Positions 9,080 through 17,404 of a stretch of DNA of 64,000 nucleotides are shown here, one piece after another. Both the position numbers and the translations under genes were made by a program. Source of the stretch: Kribbella sp. VKM Ac-2568 (GTDB lineage Bacteria; Actinomycetota; Actinomycetes; Propionibacteriales; Kribbellaceae); NCBI RefSeq assembly GCF_004345365.1, contig NZ_SLVF01000010.1, positions 248,001 to 312,000 of the forward strand, read 5' to 3'. The notes beneath the pieces were generated by a model. It was not told the DNA's origin. It was given only the letters and a program-made list of their open reading frames with translations, and searched no databases. Each line of letters begins with the position of its first letter. The first letter of the stretch is position 1.

Positions 9080-9217
9080 CGCCGGCGGCCAACCGGGCCC
9101 GCCGTACACACGGCGCCCGCTCGTGGTGACCGTTGGGCGCGCGGCCGGGCCGCCGCGCGCATCGCTGCGGCCCGGAGTGCGGCGGTGGCGCCGGTCAGAC
9201 GGAGCCGGTGGTGCGGG

Positions 9218-9745
9218 TCAGACGGAGCCGCCGGCCGCGGTAGGGGCGGTGGGGTCCGCGCCGTTGTCACCCACCGTCTCGCGGGCGAGGAAGTCCTCCA
9301 GGTGGAAGAGGTTGTCGCCGGCGCGCTTGGCGACGTTGACGAGCGTGGTCATCGCGGCCACTTCCTCGACCTGCTCCTTGAGGAACCACTGCATGAACTG
9401 CTCGCCGACGTAGTCGCCGTCGTCGCGCGCGGTCCTGGCCAGCGTCTCGACCTGCTTGGTGACGGTGATCTCCTGCTGCAGCGCGAGTTCGAGCGGCTCC
9501 AGCGCGGTGTCGAAGTCGTTCACCACGTCGCCGACACCCGGGATGTTCGGCCGGATGTCCTTGTCGAGCAGGTACTGAACCATCATCATCGCGTGGTTGC
9601 GCTCTTCCAGGGACTGCTTGTAGAAGTGCGACGCGAGTTGGGGCAGATCCTGATCGTCGAACCAGACAGCCACTGCCGTGTACTGCTGTGACGCCGTGAA
9701 TTCGTTGCGAATCTGTTCTTGAAGGAGTTTCTGGTACGTGCTCAT
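9218..9745 (-). CDS. Ferritin (BfrB-like iron storage)
   Basis: The 175-residue four-helix ferritin has diiron centre residues in the expected places: Glu in RNEFTASQQY, ExxH in LEERNHAMMM, Glu in QQEITVTKQV and Gln/Glu in LKEQVEEVAAM. It stores iron by oxidising Fe(II) and mineralising it inside a 24-mer shell. The sequence resembles mycobacterial BfrB, including the short flexible tail after the fifth helix (ARETVGDNG...). ATG 9745 gives the usual N-terminus (MSTYQK); the frame is open to 9919 without support. No heme-binding Met typical of bacterioferritin is evident, so ferritin is the better name. Confidence 0.92.
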   Translation of the reverse strand: MSTYQKLLQEQIRNEFTASQQYTAVAVWFDDQDLPQLASHFYKQSLEERNHAMMMVQYLLDKDIRPNIPGVGDVVNDFDTALEPLELALQQEITVTKQVETLARTARDDGDYVGEQFMQWFLKEQVEEVAAMTTLVNVAKRAGDNLFHLEDFLARETVGDNGADPTAPTAAGGSV

Positions 9746-9807
9746 CAGGTCAATGTAGTGCTCGAACGCCCCGATAACATCGTTGGTGAGCCTGACCTGA
9801 CGGCGTG

Positions 9808-10230
9808 TCACCGACCACCCTGCACATGCGAACGGATCGCGGGCAGGTTGCCGAGCGGAGCGAAATAGCCGGCCACTCCGTGGTCGAAGGTGATCGCCGC
9901 GATGCCCTGCTGCAACCACACCGGTGCCTGGGCTACCGCGTCCTCGGGAGCCAGCGCGAGCACCTGGACCTCGGCGTCCGCGGGCACGAGCCCGTTGTCG
10001 ATCGCGAATCCCCGGGCCCGTTGCGCGGAGGTGAAGGCCATCAGGAACGGCTGGTCCTGGTGCACGCCGACGAACGGCTGCGGGTTACCAGGCTCACCGC
10101 GCTGGACGAAGTACCAGCGGTCCAGCAAGAACGTTGCCTCCCACAACTTCTCCTGGTTCTCGGTGCTGGGATCGGCCGCCACCGCCTGGGCCAGCGCGTC
10201 GGTGACACTGGGTTCGAGTGCTTCGGTCAT
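9808..10230 (-). CDS. SseB-like N-terminal domain protein
   Basis: The 140-residue protein shows the SseB-type pattern: an N-terminal helix pair with QEKLWEATFLLDRWYFV, then QPFLMAFTSAQRARGFAIDN and a C-terminal alpha/beta segment ending FAPLGNLPAI. Members occur across actinobacteria with no defined activity; the name comes from an enhancer of serine sensitivity. It lies 62 bp upstream of the ferritin start on the same strand and 17 bp downstream of the DUF2264 gene, so it could be co-transcribed with the latter. Confidence 0.75.
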   Translation of the reverse strand: MTEALEPSVTDALAQAVAADPSTENQEKLWEATFLLDRWYFVQRGEPGNPQPFVGVHQDQPFLMAFTSAQRARGFAIDNGLVPADAEVQVLALAPEDAVAQAPVWLQQGIAAITFDHGVAGYFAPLGNLPAIRSHVQGGR

Positions 10231-10247
10231 ACCTAGACCGTACGAGA

Positions 10248-12158
10248 TCAGTGGTCCCCGAGGCGCACTGTCTCAGTGTCGTCACCGGGGAATGTGATCG
10301 TGATCTCGTGCCCGGCGACGGCGACCTGGATTCCCTCGGCGAGTGCCTCGGGGCGGATCGCGTCACGGGTCAGCAACACCGCGTGAACGAGCACCAGCGG
10401 CTCACCTCCGTGGCTCACCGTCAGGTACGGCGTGGCGGAGTGCGGGCCGAACGGGTTCGCCCCGAGATCGCGGTGCAGGCCGGCCTCGTCGTACCCGTGC
10501 AGGTTGACGACGGCGGACATCAGCCCGTCCGCGTTCCGCGCCGCGGACCAGGCGGGCGACCCGCCGACGGTTGCTGTAGGCAAGGAATCCCCGGCGACGG
10601 CGTACCCGCCGCTGCGGACCAGCGCGCCGGCCGGTCCTTCGACCAGCGAGCAGCGGATCTCCCAGCCGCCGTGCACGACCGAGGCGGTCTCGATCCGCCA
10701 CGGTCCCTCGCTGCCGAGCCACGCCTTGTGCCAGGACGCCGCCGACCGCGTGCCGACCCCGAGGCGGCGGATCCGGCCGCGGTGGCTGGACCTGCCGTGC
10801 TGATCGACGAGCGAGGTGAGGTTGTCGACCCGCTGCAGTGACGCCGCGTCGGAGATCTCCGGCCCCGCATGGTTCGCGTACGCCAGGCGGTCGTAGTGCG
10901 GGTCAGCCGCGGGCTCCACACCTTCCGGCTCGGCGGGCGGTGCGTGGTCGGCGCCGTGGTTGATCAGCCGCACCACCTGATCGTGCCGGCTCGCGTGCAC
11001 GAGCCAGCCGGGCACGGGCATCGCCCGGACCTGGTCCGCCTCGTCGAGCGGCACCGTCTCCTCGGAAGCCGTCCACACCGCGTGCTCCGGCGGCAGCAGC
11101 AACCCGATGAACCCCTTGCTGGCCCAGTACGGCGAACCGGGCCCGGAGTACGCCTGAGTCGTCGGCAGGAACGTGTCATACCACCCGAGCGTCAGCAGCC
11201 CGCGCTCATCCGGTACGCCGTGCTGCACGAAGTGCCGCGCGATCCCCGAGCACAGCCGCCGGGTCTGGCCCGGGGACAGGGGAGTGGCGTCGAGCACGGC
11301 CCCCATCCAGTACGGCGCGGCCGCAGCCATCCGGTACGTGAGCGACCTCCCCTGGTAGACGGGTGCCCCGTCGTTCCCGACCAGGTGCACCGCGTCCTCC
11401 AGGAAGAGGCTCAGCCGCTCCCGGTAGACCTTCAGACGATCGTCGTACTCCGTACCGGAGGTTGCGGCGGCCATCCGGGTCCACAGGCCCGGGTAGAGGT
11501 GCATGGCCCAGCCGATGTAGTTGTCGAAGTTCTGCCCGTCGCCGTCGGAGTACCAGCCGTCGCCGACGTACCAGTCCTCTATCCGGTCAAGGCCGCCCTC
11601 GATGTCGTCCTTGGAGTACGGCGCGCCCACGGACGCCAGGAACTGCTCGCTGACGACCTGGAACAACCGCCAGTTGTTGTCGTGCGTGGTGGACCCGATG
11701 AACCCGCCCAGCCACTCCGCGACGTGCTCCTGGGCGCGGGTGTCCAGCCGGTCCCAGATCCACTCGCGGGACTCGTGCAGCGCGACCGCAATCGCGGCGG
11801 CCTCCACCATCTGCTGCGAGCGCGGGGTGAGCCGCAGCCACGCCTCGGGGTGGTCCGGGTTCGCGCCGTTGGCGACACCGCGGGCATACCGCTCGATCAG
11901 CTTGTCGCAGCCCTCGCCACGGACGCCCGCGATCCGGAAGGCGGCGAGCATGAAGGAGCGTGCGAACCCCTCGAGTTCGTCCGAGTCGGTGCCGGACCGG
12001 CTCGGCCGCCCGGGCAGCACGACGCGGGCGGCGCCGGGGGAGAAGTACGGCACCAGGGAGTCGAGCAGGTGGTCGGCGAGCGCCTCCCAATGCCCACGAG
12101 TCCAGCCGGTTTGACGGGACAGCACGCGGTCGGTGTCGGGCAGGACGAGGCGGGTCAT
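10248..12158 (-). CDS. DUF2264 domain-containing protein
   Basis: This 636-residue protein has an alpha/alpha-toroid-like N-terminal region (TGWTRGHWEALADHLLDSLV, then NNWRLFQVVSEQFLASVG and YVGDGWYSDG) diagnostic of DUF2264, followed by a beta-rich C-terminal half. Family members are found beside sugar-catabolic genes and are thought to act on oligosaccharides, though activity is undefined. Its ATG overlaps the stop of the upstream hydroxyacid dehydrogenase gene by four bases (12155-12158), so the two are coupled in one operon. A LacI-type operator precedes the operon, fitting carbohydrate induction. Confidence 0.88.
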   Translation of the reverse strand: MTRLVLPDTDRVLSRQTGWTRGHWEALADHLLDSLVPYFSPGAARVVLPGRPSRSGTDSDELEGFARSFMLAAFRIAGVRGEGCDKLIERYARGVANGANPDHPEAWLRLTPRSQQMVEAAAIAVALHESREWIWDRLDTRAQEHVAEWLGGFIGSTTHDNNWRLFQVVSEQFLASVGAPYSKDDIEGGLDRIEDWYVGDGWYSDGDGQNFDNYIGWAMHLYPGLWTRMAAATSGTEYDDRLKVYRERLSLFLEDAVHLVGNDGAPVYQGRSLTYRMAAAAPYWMGAVLDATPLSPGQTRRLCSGIARHFVQHGVPDERGLLTLGWYDTFLPTTQAYSGPGSPYWASKGFIGLLLPPEHAVWTASEETVPLDEADQVRAMPVPGWLVHASRHDQVVRLINHGADHAPPAEPEGVEPAADPHYDRLAYANHAGPEISDAASLQRVDNLTSLVDQHGRSSHRGRIRRLGVGTRSAASWHKAWLGSEGPWRIETASVVHGGWEIRCSLVEGPAGALVRSGGYAVAGDSLPTATVGGSPAWSAARNADGLMSAVVNLHGYDEAGLHRDLGANPFGPHSATPYLTVSHGGEPLVLVHAVLLTRDAIRPEALAEGIQVAVAGHEITITFPGDDTETVRLGDH

Positions 12159-13171
12159 GCGATTCTCCCAAGCTCGGCGGCGGTGATGACGTGATGAAGA
12201 GGGGCCCCGGCGGCAAAACGTTCCAGCTCACCCACGGCCAATTCGCCCAATCTCGCGACCTCGTTGCCGACCGCACCGGCCAGGTGCGGCGTGAGGAACA
12301 CGTTGGGCAGTTCCAGCAGCGGTGAATCGGGCAGCAGCGGTTCCGGATCGGTCACGTCGAGCACCGCGTCGATGCGCCCCGAGCGGCATTCGGCAATGAG
12401 CGCGTCCGCGTCGATGATCCGGCCGCGGGCGGTGTTGATCAGGACCGAGCCGTCCCGCAGCAGTCCGAGCAACCGCGCATCGACCAGGCCGACGGTCTCG
12501 GGTAGCAGCGGCGCGTGCACGCTCAGGATGTCGCTGCGGGTGAACAGTGTGTCCAGGTCGACCAGGCTCGCGCCAAGCTCAGCCGCCTCGGCCTCGGACA
12601 GATACGGATCACTGATCAGTACTTCGAGGTCGAACGCCCGGAGTCGCTCAGCCACCATCCGGCCGATCCGCGACGCGCCCAGCAGGCCGACCGTGCTGCC
12701 GTAGTTGCCCGACACGTTGCTCGGATCCGGCCGGTGCTTGCTCAGCTTGTACTCCGCGCCGAGGCGGAACGCCCGCTTCCCGCTCAGGATGATCGTGGCG
12801 ACGGTGAACTCGGCCACCGGCAGCGCGTTCGCCACGACGGCCGAGGACACCTGGATCCCGCGTTCGAAGGCGGCCGGGTCGACGAAATGCTTGACCGAGC
12901 CTGCCGCGTGGATGATCGCCCGGAGCCTGGGGGCAGCGTCCAGCACCTCGGGGGTGATCGACGGGCAGCCCCAGCCGGTGAGCAGGGCGTCGACCTCGCC
13001 GAGCGCCTTCCGGACCTCGGGATCGGCGAGGAAGGCGTCGCCGGGGCCGACCGGGAGCACGGTGGCGACGCGCTCCAGACGGTCGCGCACCTGGGGGACG
13101 AGTACCCGGGCCCGGCTGGACTCGTTCATCGCAAGCATCACGGTCGGCTGGGCGGCGGTGGTGGAGGCCAT
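12155..13171 (-). CDS. D-isomer-specific 2-hydroxyacid dehydrogenase
   Basis: The NAD-binding domain carries the motif GLLGASRIGRMVAERL, and the conserved catalytic elements are present: Arg in NTARGRIIDADAL, Glu in DVTDPEPL and His in NVFLTPHLAGA. The enzyme should interconvert a 2-hydroxy acid and a 2-oxo acid with NAD(P)H; the substrate is unknown. ATG 13171 was chosen; the frame is open to 13210 but the operator upstream argues against a longer start. As first gene of the operon with DUF2264 it probably serves catabolism of a sugar-derived acid. Confidence 0.9.
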   Translation of the reverse strand: MASTTAAQPTVMLAMNESSRARVLVPQVRDRLERVATVLPVGPGDAFLADPEVRKALGEVDALLTGWGCPSITPEVLDAAPRLRAIIHAAGSVKHFVDPAAFERGIQVSSAVVANALPVAEFTVATIILSGKRAFRLGAEYKLSKHRPDPSNVSGNYGSTVGLLGASRIGRMVAERLRAFDLEVLISDPYLSEAEAAELGASLVDLDTLFTRSDILSVHAPLLPETVGLVDARLLGLLRDGSVLINTARGRIIDADALIAECRSGRIDAVLDVTDPEPLLPDSPLLELPNVFLTPHLAGAVGNEVARLGELAVGELERFAAGAPLHHVITAAELGRIA

Positions 13172-13222
13172 GGTGGAGCCTAGGGCAGTCGGTTCGGATT
13201 CGGTGCGCACAGGAGCACGCTA

Positions 13223-13234
13223 GCAAGCGCTTTC
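13223..13234. promoter_or_regulatory. LacI-family operator-like palindrome
   Basis: The core AAGCGCTT at 13225-13232, in the context GCAAGCGCTTTC, matches the symmetric operators of actinobacterial LacI/GalR regulators. It lies about 50 bp upstream of the chosen start of the hydroxyacid dehydrogenase/DUF2264 operon. No LacI gene is in the window, so the regulator is elsewhere. Confidence 0.6.
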
Positions 13235-13509
13235 CGAATCCGCTCGTCCTCCCCGCGTCGTGTCTGGATCCGGACACCCGCGGGCCGGCCTGGACTCACG
13301 CCGCAGGCCTGCTTGGACTCACCCGGCTGCCGGGCTGTGCGACGCCTGGTGGCTTGTAAGGCGTCATCGGTCGAACCACCCGGCAGCGAGCGGCGTACCG
13401 AGAAAAGATCTCGCGGAGCGGAATTACTGCCCAGCGAGGTGACGTTCTCATTGGAGAAGGCAGGATAGAGGGGCCTACCCGCCTGTTGGCCAGTGAGAAG
13501 GAGACGAAG

Positions 13510-14424
13510 ATGCTGCGACCGGACGACCTCTACGAGATCGTCGACGAGTCGGTGGCGACCGGCCCGGCGGCGACGCCGAAGGTGCTGGTGCATTCGCTTG
13601 ACGGGTTCATGGACGCCGGCCAGGCGGGCCGAGTGACGGCCGACCACTTGCTGGAGGTGCTGGACCACCGCCTGCTGGCCAGGTTCGACGTGGACCTGTT
13701 GCACGACTACCGGGCCCGCCGTCCCGAGGTGACCTTCGCCGAGGACCGGTTCATCGACTACACCCCGCCGCAGCTGTCCCTTCACCTGATGAAGGACGAC
13801 GCCGGCGTGGAGTTCCTGCTGCTCGAGGGTGTCGAGCCCGACAACCACTGGAACCGGTTCGCCGGCGCAGTACGGCAGCTGATCGAGCGCTACAACGTCA
13901 CGCTGACGGTCGGCGTTCACGGCATCCCGATGGGCGTTCCGCACACCCGGCCGCTGGGCCTCACGGCGCACGCCACCCGGCCCGAGCTGGTGACGCGGTC
14001 GAACATCTGGGACGGCGAGATGCGCCTCCCGGCGAGCGCCGCCACCATGCTGCAGGTTCGCCTCGGCGAAGCCGGCAAGGACGCGATGGGCTTCGCGGTC
14101 CACGTGCCGCACTACCTGGCCGAGAACCGCTTCCCGGGCGCAGCGCTGGCTCTGGTGCACGCGATCTCCGCGGCGACTGGCCTGCTGCTCCCTAGCAAGG
14201 CGCTCCTCGACGAGGCTGCCGTCACCGGTCGCCTGGTGGACGAGCAGGTGGAGGCCTCTGAGGATGCGTCCGCCGTGGTGAACGCCCTCGAAACGCAGTA
14301 CGACGCCGCGGCTGGTTCGGTCAGCCGGGGGAGTCTGCTGGCGGGGTCGACGCCGTCGGCTGAGGAGCTCGGCGCTGAGGTCGAGCAGTTCCTCGCGGAG
14401 CTGAACCGCGACGACGACAACTGA
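13510..14424 (+). CDS. PAC2 family protein (proteasome assembly chaperone-like)
   Basis: The 304-residue protein contains a PAC2 domain (residues ~15-220): VLVHSLDGFMDAGQAG, LEGVEPDNHWNRFAGAV, VGVHGIPMGVPHTRP and FAVHVPHYLAENRFPGAAL. These ATP-grasp-neighbour proteins are widespread in actinobacteria and related to eukaryotic proteasome assembly chaperone 2; the bacterial role is not settled. ATG 13510 is preceded by AAGGAG six bases upstream, so the TTG at 13486 is unlikely. A strong terminator follows directly, indicating a single-gene transcript. Confidence 0.9.
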   Translation: MLRPDDLYEIVDESVATGPAATPKVLVHSLDGFMDAGQAGRVTADHLLEVLDHRLLARFDVDLLHDYRARRPEVTFAEDRFIDYTPPQLSLHLMKDDAGVEFLLLEGVEPDNHWNRFAGAVRQLIERYNVTLTVGVHGIPMGVPHTRPLGLTAHATRPELVTRSNIWDGEMRLPASAATMLQVRLGEAGKDAMGFAVHVPHYLAENRFPGAALALVHAISAATGLLLPSKALLDEAAVTGRLVDEQVEASEDASAVVNALETQYDAAAGSVSRGSLLAGSTPSAEELGAEVEQFLAELNRDDDN

Positions 14425-14434
14425 TCCGCGACCT

Positions 14435-14480
14435 AACAGCAACGCCCGAAGAGCCTCAGGGTTCTTCGGGCGTTGCTGTT
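14435..14480 (+). terminator. Rho-independent-type hairpin after the PAC2 gene
   Basis: AACAGCAACGCCCGAAGA (14435-14452) pairs perfectly with TCTTCGGGCGTTGCTGTT (14463-14480), an 18-bp stem with a short loop. There is no long U-tract, as is usual for actinobacteria. It begins 10 bases after the PAC2 stop codon. Confidence 0.85.
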
Positions 14481-14632
14481 CGTACGGTCAGGCCGTGGCG
14501 TAGTGGGTGATTCGTGCGGTTGATGGGAGCGTTCATCGAGTTACCGAGTGCGACCGAAAGCTCTCCTAAACAGCTGAGGTGACAACAACCACATCCCGTA
14601 CGCCGGTTGGCCGCCGCCCGGGTGACCCGTCT

Positions 14633-14650
14633 TGACAGCTGAAGCTGTCA
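14633..14650. promoter_or_regulatory. Perfect palindrome at the tesB promoter
   Basis: TGACAGCTGAAGCTGTCA has two 8-bp arms (TGACAGCT / AGCTGTCA) around a GA spacer. It ends nine bases before the tesB ATG and overlaps a TTGACA hexamer at 14632-14637. It is either an operator or a 5'-UTR hairpin covering the start region. No dedicated regulator gene is adjacent. Confidence 0.55.
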
Positions 14651-14659
14651 GGATGAGAC

Positions 14660-15499
14660 ATGCCTGAGTCGCTGGAGGATCTGGTCGAGCTGCTCGACCT
14701 GGAGATGATCGACGTCGACCTGTTCCGTGGCCGGCAACCGCAGACCTCCGCACAGCGGGTGTTCGGCGGGCAGGTGCTCGGCCAGGCGCTGGTGGCGGCC
14801 AGCCGGACGGTAGATCCCGAGCGGATCGTGCACTCGCTGCACGGGTACTTCCTGCGCCCAGGCGACACCTCGGTACCGATCGTCTACAAGCCCGAGCTGA
14901 TCCGCGACGGGCGGTCGTTCAGCAGCCGACGGGTGGTCGCGTCGCAGAACGGCAAGACCATCTTCTACATGTCCGCCTCCTACCAGGTGCCGGAGCCAGG
15001 GCTGGACCACTCGGACCCGATGCCGACGGACCTCCTCCCGCCGGACGAGGCGCCGACCCTCGCGTCGGTCTTCGAGGCAGCGTCAGGGCGCAAGGCCGAG
15101 GACTGGAACAAGGAGTGGGCCGCGCTCGACGTACGGCTGGCCGGGCTCACCGGGCGGCAGTTCTGGATCCGGGCCGCAGGCAAGCTTCCGGACGAGCCGG
15201 CCTTGCACGCTTGCGTTCTGGCCTATGCGAGTGACCTGACGTTGCTCGGGGCAAGCTTGCTCCCGCACGGCATCATCATCGGCGACCGCCGCATCCAGCC
15301 GGCCTCCATCGACCACGCCCTCTGGTTCCACCGCGACTTCCGCGCCGACGAGTGGCTCCTGTACGACCAGGTCTCCCCGTCCGCCTCGGGCGCCCGAGGA
15401 TTCGCTACCGGCCGCCTCTTCAGCCAAGACGGCCGCTTGGTCGCCTCAGTAGCCCAGGAAGGCCTTATCCGCCCCGTCGGCCTGGACCTGGACGACTAG
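14660..15499 (+). CDS. tesB: Acyl-CoA thioesterase II
   Basis: The 279-residue double-hotdog thioesterase hydrolyses acyl-CoA to free acid and CoA. Diagnostic motifs are RVFGGQVLGQALVAASRTV, the LHGYFLRPGD segment of hotdog 1, SIDHALWFHRDFRADEWLLY of hotdog 2 and the terminal GLIRP. The catalytic Asp/Thr/Gln triad region lies at FGGQ, at ASIDHALW and near FATGRLFSQDGRLVASVAQE. Full length for the family. It stands alone, with its own promoter region containing a palindrome. Confidence 0.93.
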   Translation: MPESLEDLVELLDLEMIDVDLFRGRQPQTSAQRVFGGQVLGQALVAASRTVDPERIVHSLHGYFLRPGDTSVPIVYKPELIRDGRSFSSRRVVASQNGKTIFYMSASYQVPEPGLDHSDPMPTDLLPPDEAPTLASVFEAASGRKAEDWNKEWAALDVRLAGLTGRQFWIRAAGKLPDEPALHACVLAYASDLTLLGASLLPHGIIIGDRRIQPASIDHALWFHRDFRADEWLLYDQVSPSASGARGFATGRLFSQDGRLVASVAQEGLIRPVGLDLDD

Positions 15500-15543
15500 T
15501 TCCAGACCCGCGAAACGCCTCGCCTGATCCACCCACCGCCGCA

Positions 15544-15570
15544 TGTCACAGGTGGCCGTGCTGTCTCGTC
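15544..15570 (+). promoter_or_regulatory. ECF41-type promoter upstream of the SDR gene
   Basis: TGTCACA (15544-15550), 16 bases, then CGTC (15567-15570). This matches the published ECF41 consensus TGTCACA-N16-CGTC. The site is 57 bp upstream of the SDR start, and the ECF41 sigma gene lies two genes downstream. Confidence 0.85.
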
Positions 15571-15627
15571 TCGGGTGTCGAAGACAGGTTCTGAGAAGAA
15601 CACACCACCTGATAGCAAGGACTGGTC

Positions 15628-16389
15628 ATGAGTGAGAACACCCACCAGAAGATCGCGCTGGTCACCGGGGCAAACAAGGGGATCGGCCGTGGGGCTGCCG
15701 AGCAACTCGCTGAGCTGGGGATGACGGTTCTGATCGGCGCCAGGGACCCGCGGCGCGGCGAGGAGGCTGCCGCGGCGCTGCGCGCGGCCGGCGACGTGCA
15801 CGCGGTCACCCTGGACGTCACCGACCCGTCCACCGTGCAGGAGGCTGCGAAGCAGGTCGAGGAGCGCTTCGGCCACCTCGACGTGCTGATCAACAACGCC
15901 GGCATCACCGGTTCCGGGCAGGTCTCGCCCCAGGACGCCTACGATCAGGTCCCCAGCTCCGTCGACCTGGACATGGTCCGGGCGGTGTTCGAGACCAACG
16001 TCTTCGGCGTGATCGCGGTGACCAATGCCATGTTGCCGCTGCTGCGGCGGTCGCCGGCGCCGCGCATCGTCAACGTCAGCAGTCATGCCGCGTCGCTGAC
16101 CATCACCAGCGACCCGGACGGCCCGATGGCATCACTGCTGTCGTCGGCCGCGTATTCGCCGTCCAAGACCGCGCTGAGCGCGCTGACCGTGCAGTACGCC
16201 AACGAGCTGCGGAAGGACGGCATCCTCGTCAACGCCGTCGCCCCCGGCTACGTCGACACGGACAGCAACAACCACACCGGGTTCCTCACGGTCGCGCAGG
16301 GCGCCGAGGTCTTGGTGCGCCTGGCCACACTCGGCGCTGATGGACCGACCGCCGGGTTCTTCAGCGCGGAGGGCCCCCTGCCCTGGTGA
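15628..16389 (+). CDS. SDR family NAD(P)-dependent oxidoreductase
   Basis: This is a classical 253-residue short-chain dehydrogenase/reductase. The cofactor motif is TGANKGIGRG, followed by the NNAG motif in DVLINNAGITG, the catalytic Ser near VNVSSHAA and YxxxK in YSPSKTALS, then the VAPGYVDTD segment. The TGANKGIG form suggests relatives of carbonyl reductases; the substrate is unknown. A ribosome-binding site (AAGGA) lies before the ATG. It is preceded by an ECF41 promoter and belongs to the COE-type (oxidoreductase/epimerase) genes that accompany ECF41 sigma factors. Confidence 0.92.
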   Translation: MSENTHQKIALVTGANKGIGRGAAEQLAELGMTVLIGARDPRRGEEAAAALRAAGDVHAVTLDVTDPSTVQEAAKQVEERFGHLDVLINNAGITGSGQVSPQDAYDQVPSSVDLDMVRAVFETNVFGVIAVTNAMLPLLRRSPAPRIVNVSSHAASLTITSDPDGPMASLLSSAAYSPSKTALSALTVQYANELRKDGILVNAVAPGYVDTDSNNHTGFLTVAQGAEVLVRLATLGADGPTAGFFSAEGPLPW

Positions 16390-16401
16390 TGCCGGCCCTG
16401 A

Positions 16402-16429
16402 TGTCACAGCTGGGAGGGGCTGTCTCGTC
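16402..16429 (+). promoter_or_regulatory. Second ECF41-type promoter, upstream of the epimerase-sigma operon
   Basis: TGTCACA (16402-16408), 17 bases, then CGTC (16426-16429). The match continues in the 5'-UTR: GCTGTCTCGTCTCGGG and TTCTGAGA are shared with the promoter at 15544, so the two regions look duplicated. It should drive the epimerase and, by coupling, the sigma factor itself. Confidence 0.85.
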
Positions 16430-16471
16430 TCGGGTTCGAAGGCAGTTCTGAGATCTGGAAAGGTGATGGTC

Positions 16472-17404
16472 ATGCGGGTGTTCGTGGCTGGTGGGTCCGG
16501 GGTTCTGGGGCGGCGGCTGGTGCCCCAGCTGGTTGCCCGTGGCCACCAGGTGACGGCAACGACGACGAGCTCGGCCAAGCTGGGTCTGGTGGAGCAGCTG
16601 GGCGCCGAGGCGGTCGTGATGGATGGGCTGGATGCGGCATCGGTCGGTGAGGCGGTGGCCAAGGCCCGGCCAGAGGTGATCGTGCACCAGATGACCGCGA
16701 TCTCCGTGGCGCATGCCGGCAAGCCCGACATGAAGCACATGGATCAGTGGTTCGCCGGCACCAACCGGCTGCGCCTCGAGGGGACGGACCACCTGCTGGC
16801 CGCCGCCGAGGCGACCGGCGTGACCAACTTCGTCGCGCAGAGCTACGCCGCTTGGAACGGCATCCGTGAGGGCGGCTGGGTGAAGACCGAGCAGGACCCG
16901 ACCGACCCGATGACGGGGACGCCGGCGGAACCCGGGATGAAGGCGATCGGTCACGTCGAGGACGTGGTCCTGAAGGCCGGCGGCGCAGTACTGCGGTACG
17001 GCTGGTTCTACGGGCCAGGCGCCACCGACGACCTGGTCGAGCCCGTGCGCAAGCGGCAGTTCCCGATTGTCGGGGGCGGCGCCGGATACTGCTCATGGGT
17101 GCATCTCGACGACGCGGCGAGCGCTACCGTTCTGGCCGTGGAGAAGGAGGCCAGGGGTGTGTTCAACATCGTCGACGATGAACCGGCCCCGGCCGACGAG
17201 TGGCTGCCCTACCTGGCCGCATGCGCGGGAGCGAGGCGGCCGATGCGGGTCCCCACCTGGCTAGCGCGACCGCTGGCCGGGGAAGTGGCGGTGACGATGA
17301 TGACCGAGGGGCGTGGCTTCTCGAACGCCAAAGCCAAGCGGGAGCTCGGCTGGGAGCTGCAGTACCCGTCGTGGCGGCAGGGATTCAAGGCTGAGCTGGC
17401 ATGA
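16472..17404 (+). CDS. NAD(P)-dependent epimerase/oxidoreductase (extended SDR, ECF41-associated)
   Basis: The Rossmann motif is FVAGGSGVLGRRLVPQL. Later features of extended SDRs follow: VIVHQMTAIS, LRYGWFYGPGA, SWVHLDDAASATVLAVE and GVFNIVDDEPAP. Length (310 residues) is normal. Two ATGs are possible, 16466 and 16472; 16472 is better spaced from GGAAAGG. The stop codon overlaps the sigma factor ATG (ATGA), so the two are translationally coupled. The family is the E (epimerase) class of COE genes controlled by ECF41 factors; the substrate is unknown. Confidence 0.9.
   Translation: MRVFVAGGSGVLGRRLVPQLVARGHQVTATTTSSAKLGLVEQLGAEAVVMDGLDAASVGEAVAKARPEVIVHQMTAISVAHAGKPDMKHMDQWFAGTNRLRLEGTDHLLAAAEATGVTNFVAQSYAAWNGIREGGWVKTEQDPTDPMTGTPAEPGMKAIGHVEDVVLKAGGAVLRYGWFYGPGATDDLVEPVRKRQFPIVGGGAGYCSWVHLDDAASATVLAVEKEARGVFNIVDDEPAPADEWLPYLAACAGARRPMRVPTWLARPLAGEVAVTMMTEGRGFSNAKAKRELGWELQYPSWRQGFKAELA

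Noticed and set aside
13180-14442. Long minus-strand frame opposite the PAC2 gene
   Set aside because: Antisense of a PAC2 gene with ribosome-binding site and terminator; the translation is Arg/His/Val-rich and resembles no protein.
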